Positions 38,952 to 48,180 of a DNA stretch of 62,929 nucleotides are shown in pieces. The position numbers were made by a program, and so were the translations under genes. The DNA lies in NCBI GenBank assembly GCA_018399495.1, contig JAGYOG010000012.1, positions 1 through 62,929 of the forward strand, written 5' to 3'. The notes beneath the pieces were generated by a model, which had not been told where the DNA came from, did no database searches, and saw only the letters and a list, made by a program, of their open reading frames with translations. The DNA comes from Sphaerochaeta sp. Lineage in GTDB: Bacteria > Spirochaetota > Spirochaetia > Sphaerochaetales > Sphaerochaetaceae. How positions within the stretch are numbered: position 1 is the stretch's first letter; each line of letters opens with the position of its first letter.

Positions 38952-40927
38952 CCAATGGTACATTTGAAGTGTGCATCGATAGACAGACGGGGACCCTTGT
39001 ATCAGTAACACATGCAGATGATGAATATCGGATGAACTGGATCGAAGGAAAGAGAAGATGGGGAGAGATTACTTGCTTGAACCCAAAACTGTGTGCCTTC
39101 ACAATCGTACATCAAAAGACGATAGAGGACGACAACTCTTCTCAATCGCTTTTTCAAACCGATGATCTGCACATCAAGGTGGAACGTTCTTTTTTGCAAG
39201 ATGCTCTGTTCTGTGAGCGATATACCTTCACGAACATCACCGATCATCCGATAACCTATAGTGAGAGCGACCTTGGAATAGTAACACCGTTCAATGACAA
39301 CTATCAGGATTTTGCAACCTGCAGCACCAATAGGTGTCATACCCATATTTGGTGTGGAAAGAATGTAAGCTATGTGAACGCTCTTCGCATGGGAGGCAAG
39401 CCTCCTCACCTAGGCCTAGTGCTTACATCAGGCAGTATTTCTGAGTACAGCATCATACGAGAATCCTCTTCAAATGACAGAGGAGATTTCATACTGCATC
39501 CCTCATGGTTCACGATAGAACCCCGAAAGAGCTATGAAATCTCTTGGGTTCTCTTCTGGCATAAAGGCGAAGAAGATTTCTATTACAAGGCATCGAACAT
39601 CAAAGACTTCATCCAAATAGAGGCAAAACACTACACCTACTTCCCCAATGAGCAGATTCTCTTGCATATAAGGGATAAGGAGAAAGGAGAAAACCTCACA
39701 GTAACAACACAAGATCGTCCTCTTGAGATAACCTATGAAGGGAATACGCTTATCGTTGAGGATTTGGCCCACACATTAGGCGAACGACAATACCTTGTTA
39801 CCAGAGAAGAGCGGCAGACCTTCTGCAAAGTGCTCGTGGTCCCTGAACTGAAAGACATCGTCAAGGCTCGTTGTACGTTCATCAGAGAAAAACAACAATA
39901 CATCAATGAGGGCCAACCACTTCATGGAGCATATCTCATCTATGACCGAGAGACGGAACAACTTTGTTATGGACACAGGCTCTACGATCATGGATCCGGA
40001 CGAGAAAAACTGGGCATGGGAGTACTCATCGCCATGCTCCTGAATAGTGAGTATGGACCAGAGGACGAACAACAACTTTTAGAGAGTCTTGATCTCTATT
40101 ATCGATTTGTTGAGAGAGAGCTGTATGATTCGGAAAAAGGGACGGTCTTCAACCGAATCGGCAAATCCAATTATCAGTGGCACAGGCTATATAATTATCC
40201 ATGGCTGGTAACTCTTCAGATGGAACTCTATAAGGGCACACAGATGATTGAATATCTGCAGAAGATGACCAAAACAATACAAGCGTACTACGAGCATGGG
40301 GGCGAACGTTTCTACAGTCTCTGTCTTCCCATGCTAGAGTCTGTCCGCTTGCTTGAGCAAAACGGTCTGAAAACAGAGAGTGATTTGCTGCGGGCATTGT
40401 ACCTGAACCATGCCGATGTGATTATGGGCAATAAATTGGCGTACCCTGCACATGAAGTAGATTATGAGCAGAGCATCGTTGCCCCTGCAGCTTCCTATAC
40501 GCTCCAAGCGTATCTGCTTTCAGGACAAGAGAAGTACCTACAAGCGGCAAAAGAGCATATCAGGGTCTTAGAACTTTTCAATGGGAACCAGCCTGATTAT
40601 CATCTGAACAAGATCAGCATACGGCACTGGGATGGGTTCTGGTTTGGGAAGCGGAGACTGTATGGAGATACCTTTCCCCACTATTGGAGTGTCCTCAGTG
40701 CAGAGGTCTTCTCCTATTACTACGAAATCACCAAAATTGAACGATATCATACGATGGCACAAACCATACTGAGGAACAATCTGTGTCTGTTCGATCAGTC
40801 TGGGTTCGGTTCAAGCGCCTACCTCTATCCATTCTCAATCAACGATGAACGAGGTAAATTCCTGGATCCTTGGGCGAATGATCAAGATTGGGCGCTCATC
40901 TATGCCATGCGGTTTCTCGATCGGTAA
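38948..40927 (+). CDS. Six-hairpin glycosidase-like protein
   Basis: This 659-aa protein has no signal peptide and is translated from an ATGA overlap with the GH42 gene. The N-terminal 300 residues look like a beta-sandwich ('FEVCIDRQTGTLVSVTHAD'). The C-terminal half is helical with repeated aromatic motifs ('YQWHRLYNYPWLVTLQMEL', 'HRLYDHGSGREKLGMGVLIA', 'RHWDGFWFGKRRLYGDTFPHYWSVLSAEVF'), the layout of (alpha/alpha)6 glycosidases. I cannot name a GH family. Coupling to GH42 suggests it removes another residue from the same imported glycan, or processes the aglycone. Confidence 0.7.
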   Translation: MTNGTFEVCIDRQTGTLVSVTHADDEYRMNWIEGKRRWGEITCLNPKLCAFTIVHQKTIEDDNSSQSLFQTDDLHIKVERSFLQDALFCERYTFTNITDHPITYSESDLGIVTPFNDNYQDFATCSTNRCHTHIWCGKNVSYVNALRMGGKPPHLGLVLTSGSISEYSIIRESSSNDRGDFILHPSWFTIEPRKSYEISWVLFWHKGEEDFYYKASNIKDFIQIEAKHYTYFPNEQILLHIRDKEKGENLTVTTQDRPLEITYEGNTLIVEDLAHTLGERQYLVTREERQTFCKVLVVPELKDIVKARCTFIREKQQYINEGQPLHGAYLIYDRETEQLCYGHRLYDHGSGREKLGMGVLIAMLLNSEYGPEDEQQLLESLDLYYRFVERELYDSEKGTVFNRIGKSNYQWHRLYNYPWLVTLQMELYKGTQMIEYLQKMTKTIQAYYEHGGERFYSLCLPMLESVRLLEQNGLKTESDLLRALYLNHADVIMGNKLAYPAHEVDYEQSIVAPAASYTLQAYLLSGQEKYLQAAKEHIRVLELFNGNQPDYHLNKISIRHWDGFWFGKRRLYGDTFPHYWSVLSAEVFSYYYEITKIERYHTMAQTILRNNLCLFDQSGFGSSAYLYPFSINDERGKFLDPWANDQDWALIYAMRFLDR

Positions 40928-40933
40928 CAGTGG

Positions 40934-41674
40934 TCAAAGGCTCCTTTGCTGCATATATTGCTTTGGAGTCATCTTCGTGTATTTTTTGAAAAGCTGGCTG
41001 AAGTACTGTGGGTTGTTCCCACAGCCGACCAGTTCGGCTACTTCATATACTTTGTAGTCGTAATTACGGGAGAGAAGCCGTTTTGCCACTTCCATTCTCT
41101 TTTGATTGAGGTAGGTCGAGAACTTCATGCCTACCTCTTTCTGAAACTGCTTGCTTACATAGTCGGGACAAAGGAAGATATGCTGTTCAGACACCTTCTT
41201 GAGTGTCATGTTTTCATCCATATAGTGCTGATCAACATATTCAATCAATTCTCTGATCTTCGGCTTAAGATTGTTGCCAAAAGGAATATCTCGCTTTTTC
41301 TGAAGACAAACGGCACAGACATCCTTCACCGCATCAATGAGCTCTGCATTCTTGCATGGTTTGAGCAGATAGTGCCGTACTCCATACCGCATTGCCTCTT
41401 TTGCATATCTGAAATTATCATGACCGGAGAGGATGATGAACTCAATCTGTGCGTTATCCTTGAAAAGTCGTTCAATCAATCGAAGACCCGAATAACCCGG
41501 CATCTGGATATCGGTAAGAATGATGTCAGGGTAATCATCTATGACTGATTCATAGGCATCCATCCCGCTCTTACACACGGAGACCACTTCTATTCCCAAT
41601 GCCGTCCAATCTATCAACGTACTCAAGGACTCCCGTATTATGTGTTCATCATCAACAATCATCATTCTGAGCAT
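40934..41674 (-). CDS. Response regulator, AraC type (YesN-like)
   Basis: This 246-aa protein has an N-terminal receiver (phospho-acceptor Asp55 in 'IILTDIQMPG', acidic pair Asp8-Asp9, Lys near 104) and a C-terminal AraC helix-turn-helix pair ('LKKVSEQHIFLCPDYVSKQFQKEVG', 'VAELVGCGNNPQYFSQLFKKYTKMTPKQY'). Paired with the sensor kinase whose 3' end it overlaps by 23 bp. Such pairs activate neighbouring carbohydrate-import and hydrolase genes. It is convergent with the GH operon, 6 bases between stops. Confidence 0.88.
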   Translation of the reverse strand: MLRMMIVDDEHIIRESLSTLIDWTALGIEVVSVCKSGMDAYESVIDDYPDIILTDIQMPGYSGLRLIERLFKDNAQIEFIILSGHDNFRYAKEAMRYGVRHYLLKPCKNAELIDAVKDVCAVCLQKKRDIPFGNNLKPKIRELIEYVDQHYMDENMTLKKVSEQHIFLCPDYVSKQFQKEVGMKFSTYLNQKRMEVAKRLLSRNYDYKVYEVAELVGCGNNPQYFSQLFKKYTKMTPKQYMQQRSL

Positions 41675-43430
41675 CTACTTCCTCCTTCCTTATGCAAGGT
41701 ATTGCAATCTGGACGACAGCATTTTCCTGATCATTGTAGAGCTGCAACCCATAGGATTCTCCATAATTAAGCTGGATTCTCTGTTGGATATTGAGCAATC
41801 CAATGCCGAAACCCGAAACTTCAACCTCTTTCTGTTCCAACTTATGAAGAAGGTTATCCTCAAATTGGGATCCACTGTTCTGGATCCTGACTTTCAACTC
41901 ATCCTCATCTCTGTGTACAGAAATTTGGATGTGGCATTGTTCCCCATCGATCTCCAATGAATACCTAATCGCATTCTCAATGATTGGTTGCAATACCATG
42001 TGGGGGAAACAGAAGCCATGGAACGCTTCGCTGCAATTCAGTATATAGGTCAGTTGATCACCATAACGGATTTGTTGGATATTCAAATAGTGTTTTACAA
42101 GCTCAATCTCTTCTCTCATTGTAAAATACTTCTTCTCACTCAGGCTTCCCCGTAGCAGGGCGGACAAGGATTCAACAATCTCTGTTGTCACAGAATCGCC
42201 CGCGAGCTTAGCCCGCCAGTTGATGGAGTCCAGTGTATTGAAAAGGAAATGTGGATGTATCTGAGCCTGAAGATATCGTAGCTGCGATTCCTTATACAAG
42301 AGCTCATTTTTATAGTTTACTTCCACCAGTTGCAGGATATCCCTCGTCATTTTTTCAAACGTTGTGTATAAAGCTCCTATCTCATCTTTTCTATTAATAA
42401 AGTGGTCCTTGATGGATGCAAGCGGTTCAATGGAATTACCGAAGGTCTTCATATTGACCACGAGCTCATGGATTGGTTTGGAGAATGAGTTTCTAAGTAT
42501 GTTGTAGGTAATTCTGACCGAGAGCAAGCCCACAGCCGATACAATGAGAATTAAGATAAGTCTTAGCAGATTACTGGTTTTTAGTACGTCCTTGTAGGGT
42601 AACAATGTAAACAACTTCCACTGTAGGAAAATATCACGACCGATAACCATATAAGGATCATCCGTATTGCCAAGGATTGAGTAATCTTTATTCTTATAAT
42701 CGATACCATGGAGCTTTGAACAATCAAATAAAGCATCAGAACAATATATGGGGTTGAAAGTCGAATCAAACAGTACGTATTTAATCTCATTCAGGTTCAT
42801 ACGCTCTGGGACAATCATGCTAAAGAGTTGCTGAGGATCTATTGCAATGATCAGCGTCCCAAGATAATCGAATCGGGGTTTGTCAAATCTCCTTATTGGG
42901 TACACAAGAAATATTCCATAATCCTCGCTGTACTCGGTTACATAAAAACTTCCATAGGAGTCTTGTGCTCTAGTAAGAATATCCGCCTTTATCTCCGTTG
43001 GTAAAAGTTGACTTTTAGGAGTATAGGGTTGAGCACTCATTCCCTGTCCATCAATCAAGAGGTATTGCACATGAAAATTCCGAAGCTGATCATAATAAAT
43101 GGAAAGTATGGTACTTATCCCATCTATTGCATTCACCAAAGAGGTATAACCACCCACGTCCTTAAGGTCGATGAGTAGGTTTTGAATCTCCTTATCCGAT
43201 ACTATGATACTGGAGAATTGTTGGATGGTTGTAAATTTCTGACTCAGATTCTCCGTTGCCAAGAGGATGTTCGAGGTTATCTGTTCGAACAGCTGATGAT
43301 TGTTGAACTCCATCACAGTGTAAAAAAGACCAAGGGTAATCATAAGTGTGATAAAAATTGATATTGCTACCACAAACATGATCTTCTTACGTATCGAGAT
43401 GAAGTTTGTATACCGTCCGATTAATCCCAT
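41652..43430 (-). CDS. Sensor histidine kinase, YesM type
   Basis: This 592-aa membrane kinase has a first helix (about 17-40), an extracytoplasmic sensor domain (about 45-280, dCache-like), a second helix (about 288-306), HAMP linker, the His_kinase block 'LQAQIHPHFLFNTLDSINW' with His394, and an ATPase domain with the N box 'MVLQPIIENAIRYSLE'. It would sense an extracellular sugar or the loaded binding protein and phosphorylate the adjacent AraC-type regulator. It is divergent from the binding-protein gene across 155 bp, which should hold the regulated promoter. Confidence 0.9.
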   Translation of the reverse strand: MGLIGRYTNFISIRKKIMFVVAISIFITLMITLGLFYTVMEFNNHQLFEQITSNILLATENLSQKFTTIQQFSSIIVSDKEIQNLLIDLKDVGGYTSLVNAIDGISTILSIYYDQLRNFHVQYLLIDGQGMSAQPYTPKSQLLPTEIKADILTRAQDSYGSFYVTEYSEDYGIFLVYPIRRFDKPRFDYLGTLIIAIDPQQLFSMIVPERMNLNEIKYVLFDSTFNPIYCSDALFDCSKLHGIDYKNKDYSILGNTDDPYMVIGRDIFLQWKLFTLLPYKDVLKTSNLLRLILILIVSAVGLLSVRITYNILRNSFSKPIHELVVNMKTFGNSIEPLASIKDHFINRKDEIGALYTTFEKMTRDILQLVEVNYKNELLYKESQLRYLQAQIHPHFLFNTLDSINWRAKLAGDSVTTEIVESLSALLRGSLSEKKYFTMREEIELVKHYLNIQQIRYGDQLTYILNCSEAFHGFCFPHMVLQPIIENAIRYSLEIDGEQCHIQISVHRDEDELKVRIQNSGSQFEDNLLHKLEQKEVEVSGFGIGLLNIQQRIQLNYGESYGLQLYNDQENAVVQIAIPCIRKEEVDAQNDDC

Positions 43431-43585
43431 CCTGCCCTCTTATAAAATCGTTCAAAGTATATCATAAGGAGGGGAACCACTGTAAAAGCGTTAGGATTTT
43501 TGCACAAAAAAGTCTGTTTTTTGAATTCTCTTCTCAGATTGACCAACTATACTTGAGGATATCAATACTCCAAAGGGGGGACAAT

Positions 43586-44911
43586 ATGAAGAAAAAAGGT
43601 AATACAAGGTGCATGACCATGATGATGGTCATCTGTATGTTGCTTGTACTCACAACAAATGTGATGGCTACAGGTGTAAGCGAGAAGGCTGATGCTGCAA
43701 AAGAGATAGAACTCTCGTTCGGGTGGTGGGGAGCAGAAGGCAGACATGCCTACACCCAGCAGTTGAGCAAGCAATTCGCAGAGTTGAACCCGGGTACATC
43801 ATTCACATTCCAGCCGAACAGCTGGGGAGGCTACTGGGAAAAGATAGCTGTCCAAGCAGCCGGTGGCAACCTTCCGACTGTCATGCAGTTCTATATCAGC
43901 TATATTCCAACTTATGCAGACAACAATCTGCTTCTCGATTTGACACCCTATGTTGAAGACGGAACCTTGGATGTAAGCAGCATCGAAGAAAACCTTCTGA
44001 AAACTGGATACCACAACGGCAAACTCGTCACGATTCCTCTTTCCATGAGCGCCAGAGCAGTTGTATGTAATCCAATAGCACTCCAAAATGCGGGCATGCA
44101 GATGCCTTCAAGTGATTGGACCTGGAGCGACTATGAGAGAATGGCGATAGAGTACACCAAGAAAACCGGAAATTATGCAATCGACGGATACAACAACCAC
44201 TGGATGCAGATGCAGTTGATGCTTTTGCAACAGGGCTACCAGATTTTCAATGAAGATGGTACTGGCCTTGGTTTTGATGATCATACTCCATTATTGGAAT
44301 TCTACAGTCATTGGAAGAAAATGGTCGATAATGGTTGTGTCTACACCCCCGATGTGAATGCAACAAGAAAGCAGGTTCCTTCTGAACAGTCTTTCTTGGC
44401 ACAGAACCAAGCAGCATTCCTCTATGATACCAACAGTCTGCCTGGTTGGACTGGTAATCAGAGCCTCAAGCTCCACCCGGCTCCTTATAGAGACGGCCAG
44501 GTAGGAGAAGATGTCAACTGGGCAATCCCAGGCCTCTCATTCTCTGTATCGGCAAAAGCAGATGATGCTACAGCAAGGAAGGCAGCTCAGTTCATCAATT
44601 GGTGGCTCAACTCAGAGGAAGTTGCCGAGGTACAAGGAACCGATCGTGGATTCCCAGCTTCTCAAGCTGTCCAGAATTATCTGAAGCAGAAAGAATTGAC
44701 CGCCTTGCAACAGGATACATTCGACTATTTTGCATACCTGCAGGATCACTCGGGTCCGATGCCTCCAATCGATCCTAATGGTGCCTTCGAAGTCAGTGAC
44801 CATGCCACTATCATCCTTGAAGAGTTACTCTCCGGTAAGATTACTGTGCTTGAAGCGGCGAAAAAGGCTTATAAGGATTTTACTGAGATTCTTGTGAGAA
44901 ACAATGGTTAA
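43586..44911 (+). CDS. Sugar ABC transporter substrate-binding protein (family 1)
   Basis: This 441-aa periplasmic binding protein has an N-terminal signal peptide (hydrophobic 'MMMVICMLLVLTTNVMA', cleavage near Ala27; no lipobox Cys). The mature part has the MalE/UgpB-type fold ('LSFGWWGAEGRH', 'GNLPTVMQFYISYIPTYA', 'GKLVTIPLSMSARAVVCNP', 'DWTWSDYERMAIEY', 'AAQFINWWLNSEEVAEVQG'). The ATG at 43586 follows AAAGGGGGG. The long in-frame upstream extension has no start signal. It is first in an operon with two permeases, and divergent from the YesM kinase. Confidence 0.9.
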   Translation: MKKKGNTRCMTMMMVICMLLVLTTNVMATGVSEKADAAKEIELSFGWWGAEGRHAYTQQLSKQFAELNPGTSFTFQPNSWGGYWEKIAVQAAGGNLPTVMQFYISYIPTYADNNLLLDLTPYVEDGTLDVSSIEENLLKTGYHNGKLVTIPLSMSARAVVCNPIALQNAGMQMPSSDWTWSDYERMAIEYTKKTGNYAIDGYNNHWMQMQLMLLQQGYQIFNEDGTGLGFDDHTPLLEFYSHWKKMVDNGCVYTPDVNATRKQVPSEQSFLAQNQAAFLYDTNSLPGWTGNQSLKLHPAPYRDGQVGEDVNWAIPGLSFSVSAKADDATARKAAQFINWWLNSEEVAEVQGTDRGFPASQAVQNYLKQKELTALQQDTFDYFAYLQDHSGPMPPIDPNGAFEVSDHATIILEELLSGKITVLEAAKKAYKDFTEILVRNNG

Positions 44912-44936
44912 ATTCATACTTTATTTATAGATGATT

Positions 44937-44967
44937 CAAAGAGTCGGTCCCTGATCCCGGCTCTTTG
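44937..44967 (+). terminator. Intercistronic hairpin between binding-protein and permease genes
   Basis: CAAAGAGTCGG (44937-44947) pairs with CCGGCTCTTTG (44957-44967) over 11 positions with one G-U. No T run follows, so it is a partial terminator or mRNA-stabilising stem, which would raise binding-protein level over the permeases. Confidence 0.6.
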
Positions 44968-45041
44968 ACTCTACGAGATAACCCTACAGCTGTCATAGGG
45001 CTTGCTTCTCTATGCACAATGTTCAATCCAAGGAGAACATG

Positions 45042-45941
45042 ATGAAAAGCGGTTCACTTCATAAAGAGCATAATCTACTGGCCTATTTCCTTCTGGGTCC
45101 CTGGTTATTTGGCTTCTGCCTTCTTTTTTTGATTCCTATGCTTTCTTCGCTCTATTTTTCTTTTACTTCGTTTAATATGCTCAAACCACCTAGGTTCATC
45201 GGAGCAGCAAACTATGTACGGCTTGTGAATGATCCCGATTTCTGGCTATCGTTGAAAATTACATTCAGCTATGTCCTCATGGTCGTACCGCTTCGCCTTG
45301 TCGTAGCCCTTGTTATTGCGTTGCTTTTGGTCATTCCAAGCAAATCGAGCGGTATCTATAGAACCATTTTCTATATACCATCGGTCATAGGTGGTAGCGT
45401 AGCTGTTTCAATTATCTGGAAACAGATTTTTGGAAATCCAGGAGTAATCATGACCTGGCTCAACCAGATAGGGGTTCCCATGAAAACCTCTCTGTTGGGC
45501 AATGAGAATACAGCTCTGCTGGTAATTGTATTAATGGGAATTTGGCAATTCGGCTCATCAATGCTCATCTTCCTCGCTGCTCTCAAACAGATTTCCAGAA
45601 CCTTTTATGATGCAGCACTTATTGAAGGAGCGAACCCATTACAGAGATTTTTTAAAATTACGCTTCCGATCATCACACCTACCATTTTCTTCAATCTCAT
45701 GTTGCAAATTATCAATGGTTTCAAAGTGTTCAATGAAGGATACATCATCACCGGAGGGGGGCCGAACAAAGCTACTCTCTTTTACGTATTGAATCTCTAC
45801 AATCGAGCATTCCGATATCTTGATATGGGCTACAGCAGTGCGCTTGCCTGGATTTTGGTTGTAATCGTAGCCTTGGTATCTGCATTTGTTTTCAAGACTC
45901 AGAACAAATGGGTGTTCTACGAACAGAAAGAGGGTAAATAA
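45042..45941 (+). CDS. Carbohydrate ABC transporter permease (CUT1, MalF/UgpA-like)
   Basis: This is a 299-aa inner-membrane protein with six helices and the EAA loop 'YDAALIEGANPLQRFFKITLPIITP'. I choose ATG 45042 (one codon after another ATG) because AAGGAG ends six bases upstream; a start at 45012 would place the ribosome site inside the gene. No ATPase gene follows in the locus, so a shared MsmX-type ATPase is expected elsewhere. Confidence 0.88.
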   Translation: MKSGSLHKEHNLLAYFLLGPWLFGFCLLFLIPMLSSLYFSFTSFNMLKPPRFIGAANYVRLVNDPDFWLSLKITFSYVLMVVPLRLVVALVIALLLVIPSKSSGIYRTIFYIPSVIGGSVAVSIIWKQIFGNPGVIMTWLNQIGVPMKTSLLGNENTALLVIVLMGIWQFGSSMLIFLAALKQISRTFYDAALIEGANPLQRFFKITLPIITPTIFFNLMLQIINGFKVFNEGYIITGGGPNKATLFYVLNLYNRAFRYLDMGYSSALAWILVVIVALVSAFVFKTQNKWVFYEQKEGK

Positions 45942-46787
45942 ATGATATCTCAAAAGCGAACGTATCAGATTCTGTATCATACTGCGGCTATATTGATAGC
46001 CATCACCATGATCTATCCTCTTCTATGGATGCTCATGAGCTCCTTCAAGGCTAATAATGAAATTTTCATCACTGCAACAAGTTTGATCCCAAAAACATGG
46101 GATATCGCTCATAATTACAGCAATGGCTGGAAAGGCATCTTGGGTGTAGGGTTTTGGATGTTCATCCTCAACAGTCTGTTTGTAGCCTCCCTCTCGACCT
46201 TAGGTGGTGTCTTTTCCTCACTGCTCGCGGGCTACGCCTTTGCCAGGCTAAAATTCAAAGGATCCAAGATCTTCTTCGCCTGTGTAATGGCAACCATGAT
46301 GATTCCTCCCCAAGTAATGATAGTTCCTCAATACATCATATTCAAATCTCTTCATCTGCTTGATAATCGTCTGGCTATGATTTTGCCTTGGTTGTTCGGA
46401 TCGGCGTTCTTCATCTTTCTTATTATGCAGTTCTTTCGAGGCATACCGATTGCTATGGATGAAGCTGCAGAGATTGATGGATGCAACAAGCTTCAAACCT
46501 TGTTCATGGTGCTGCTGCCCAATGTAACCCCTGCATTGATCACCAGTTCAATTTTCTCCTTCTACTGGTCTTGGCAGGATTTCTTCAACCCACTCATATT
46601 CATGAATACAACTAAGAAATTCCCGGTATCCTTGGGACTCAGGCTATTCCTTGATCCTGAAAGTGCCAGTGAATATGGAAGCATGCTTGCGATGTCTACC
46701 ATATCTATCATTCCGGTGCTGGCAATCTTCATCTTCTTCCAAAGATACCTGGTTGAGGGAACAGCAAAAAGTGGAATAAAAGGATAA
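45942..46787 (+). CDS. Carbohydrate ABC transporter permease (CUT1, MalG/UgpE-like)
   Basis: This 281-aa membrane protein starts at the base after the previous stop. Six helices are apparent; the EAA loop is 'MDEAAEIDGCNKLQTLFMVLLPNVTP'. 'YPLLWMLMSSFK' at the N-terminus is typical of this subunit. It forms the channel with the preceding permease. Confidence 0.88.
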   Translation: MISQKRTYQILYHTAAILIAITMIYPLLWMLMSSFKANNEIFITATSLIPKTWDIAHNYSNGWKGILGVGFWMFILNSLFVASLSTLGGVFSSLLAGYAFARLKFKGSKIFFACVMATMMIPPQVMIVPQYIIFKSLHLLDNRLAMILPWLFGSAFFIFLIMQFFRGIPIAMDEAAEIDGCNKLQTLFMVLLPNVTPALITSSIFSFYWSWQDFFNPLIFMNTTKKFPVSLGLRLFLDPESASEYGSMLAMSTISIIPVLAIFIFFQRYLVEGTAKSGIKG

Positions 46788-46795
46788 GAAAGAAC

Positions 46796-46975
46796 ATGAT
46801 ACATAAAGAACTACTGGAGAAAAAGCTTCGAGACAAGATAATCATGATGCGCCTTGAGGCGAAGGAGTATTATGACAATCGGGATTTCCTGCAGGATAAA
46901 CGAACCATTTTGCAGATTGCCCCATCAAGTATGGATGAAGCTCATAAGTTAGTTTCTAAGGAGAATATAATATGA
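46796..46975 (+). CDS. Small 59-aa hypothetical protein
   Basis: An open frame starts at ATG 46796, eight bases after the permease stop, and ends at TGA 46973-46975, overlapping the next gene's ATG by 4 bp (ATGA). The product is highly charged and helical (begins MIHKELLEKKLRD; includes RLEAKEYYDNRDF and ends SKENII), with no signal peptide. The tight coupling on both sides suggests a genuine gene; function unknown, possibly a regulator or subunit for the oxidoreductase. It could instead be the remnant of a longer gene. Confidence 0.6.
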   Translation: MIHKELLEKKLRDKIIMMRLEAKEYYDNRDFLQDKRTILQIAPSSMDEAHKLVSKENII

Positions 46976-48138
46976 TACACGTAGCAATCATCGGGGCCGG
47001 AAACATTAGCGGTGCTCACATCGACGGTTACAAGGCCTTTCCCCAAAGGTGCAAGATTGTAGCTCTGGTTGACATCAATCATGACAAGACTCAGATGAGG
47101 ATGGAAAAGGAACACTTGTCTGTGCCCATCTATGACAGCTTACAGTCTCTCTTGGAGGAGCAGGAGGTACAGCTAATCAGTATCTGCACACCTCCTTTTA
47201 CACATAAGGATCTAGCCGTACAAGCATTACAAGCAGGAGTGAATGTGCTACTTGAAAAACCGATGGCTTCCTCACTACAAGAGTGTGATGCCATTCTTGA
47301 GGCAGAAAAAGCAAGCACTGCCACGCTCTCGGTTGTAGCGCAGAATCGTTTTCGCAGCCCGGTTTGGAATATGAAGAAAGTTCTTGATGAGGGCCTGATT
47401 GGAAAACTACTTCATACACAGATTAATTCCTACTGGTGGCGAGGGTATCCTTATTATGATCTCTGGTGGAGAGGAACTTGGGAAAAAGAAGGTGGTGGTT
47501 GCACATTGAACCACGCCGTGCATCATATCGACATGATGCTTTGGCTTACAGGGATGCCCAAGGAGCTGACTGCGATGATGGCTAACCTGGCCCATGACAA
47601 CTCAGAGGTGGAAGACATCTCCATGGCTCTTCTTCGTTATGACGATAAGTCTCTTGCCCAGGTAACCAGCTCGGTGATTCACCACGGAGAAAAACAAGAA
47701 ATCATCCTGCAAGGCAGTTCGGCACGTATCTCTGCTCCTTTGGAAATCGCTGCAAACAGCACTTCCCCAAATGGGTTTCCGAATACAAACGAACAATTGG
47801 AGACTACAATCAAGGGAAGATTCGAGGAGCTCGGAGAATTGCCTCATCAAGGCCATGAAGGACAGATCGAGGATATGCTTGGTGCCATCGAACAGAACAG
47901 GGAGCCTCTTGTAAGTGCTCAGGATGGGAGAAACGCTATCGAGCTCATAATGGGTATCTATAAAGCAGCCACTGAACAAACGCATGTATCCTTTCCTCTT
48001 GGCAAGGAAGATCCCTTCTATTCGGAAAAAGACATCTTAAAAGTAGCTCCTAGATTTTATGAGAAGAAAAATTCTGTAGCTGATCAGGGAGACTATGAAA
48101 TTACTCTTGGAAGTAATTACAAGAAGTCAAACGCATAG
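46972..48138 (+). CDS. Gfo/Idh/MocA-family oxidoreductase
   Basis: This 388-aa NAD(P)-dependent sugar oxidoreductase has an N-terminal Rossmann fold (IIGAGNISGAH at residues 5-15), the 'LLEKPMA' motif with the conserved Lys near residue 96, and the C-terminal alpha/beta domain with 'GGCTLNHAVHHIDMMLWLTG' (the His-His-Asp region of the active site). It would oxidise or reduce a sugar hydroxyl of the imported glycoside or its product. RBS AAGGAG lies inside the end of the 59-aa ORF. Substrate unknown. Confidence 0.9.
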   Translation: MIHVAIIGAGNISGAHIDGYKAFPQRCKIVALVDINHDKTQMRMEKEHLSVPIYDSLQSLLEEQEVQLISICTPPFTHKDLAVQALQAGVNVLLEKPMASSLQECDAILEAEKASTATLSVVAQNRFRSPVWNMKKVLDEGLIGKLLHTQINSYWWRGYPYYDLWWRGTWEKEGGGCTLNHAVHHIDMMLWLTGMPKELTAMMANLAHDNSEVEDISMALLRYDDKSLAQVTSSVIHHGEKQEIILQGSSARISAPLEIAANSTSPNGFPNTNEQLETTIKGRFEELGELPHQGHEGQIEDMLGAIEQNREPLVSAQDGRNAIELIMGIYKAATEQTHVSFPLGKEDPFYSEKDILKVAPRFYEKKNSVADQGDYEITLGSNYKKSNA

Positions 48139-48180
48139 CGCGTACAAGAAAAATATACAATACTATATAAGGAACACGAT

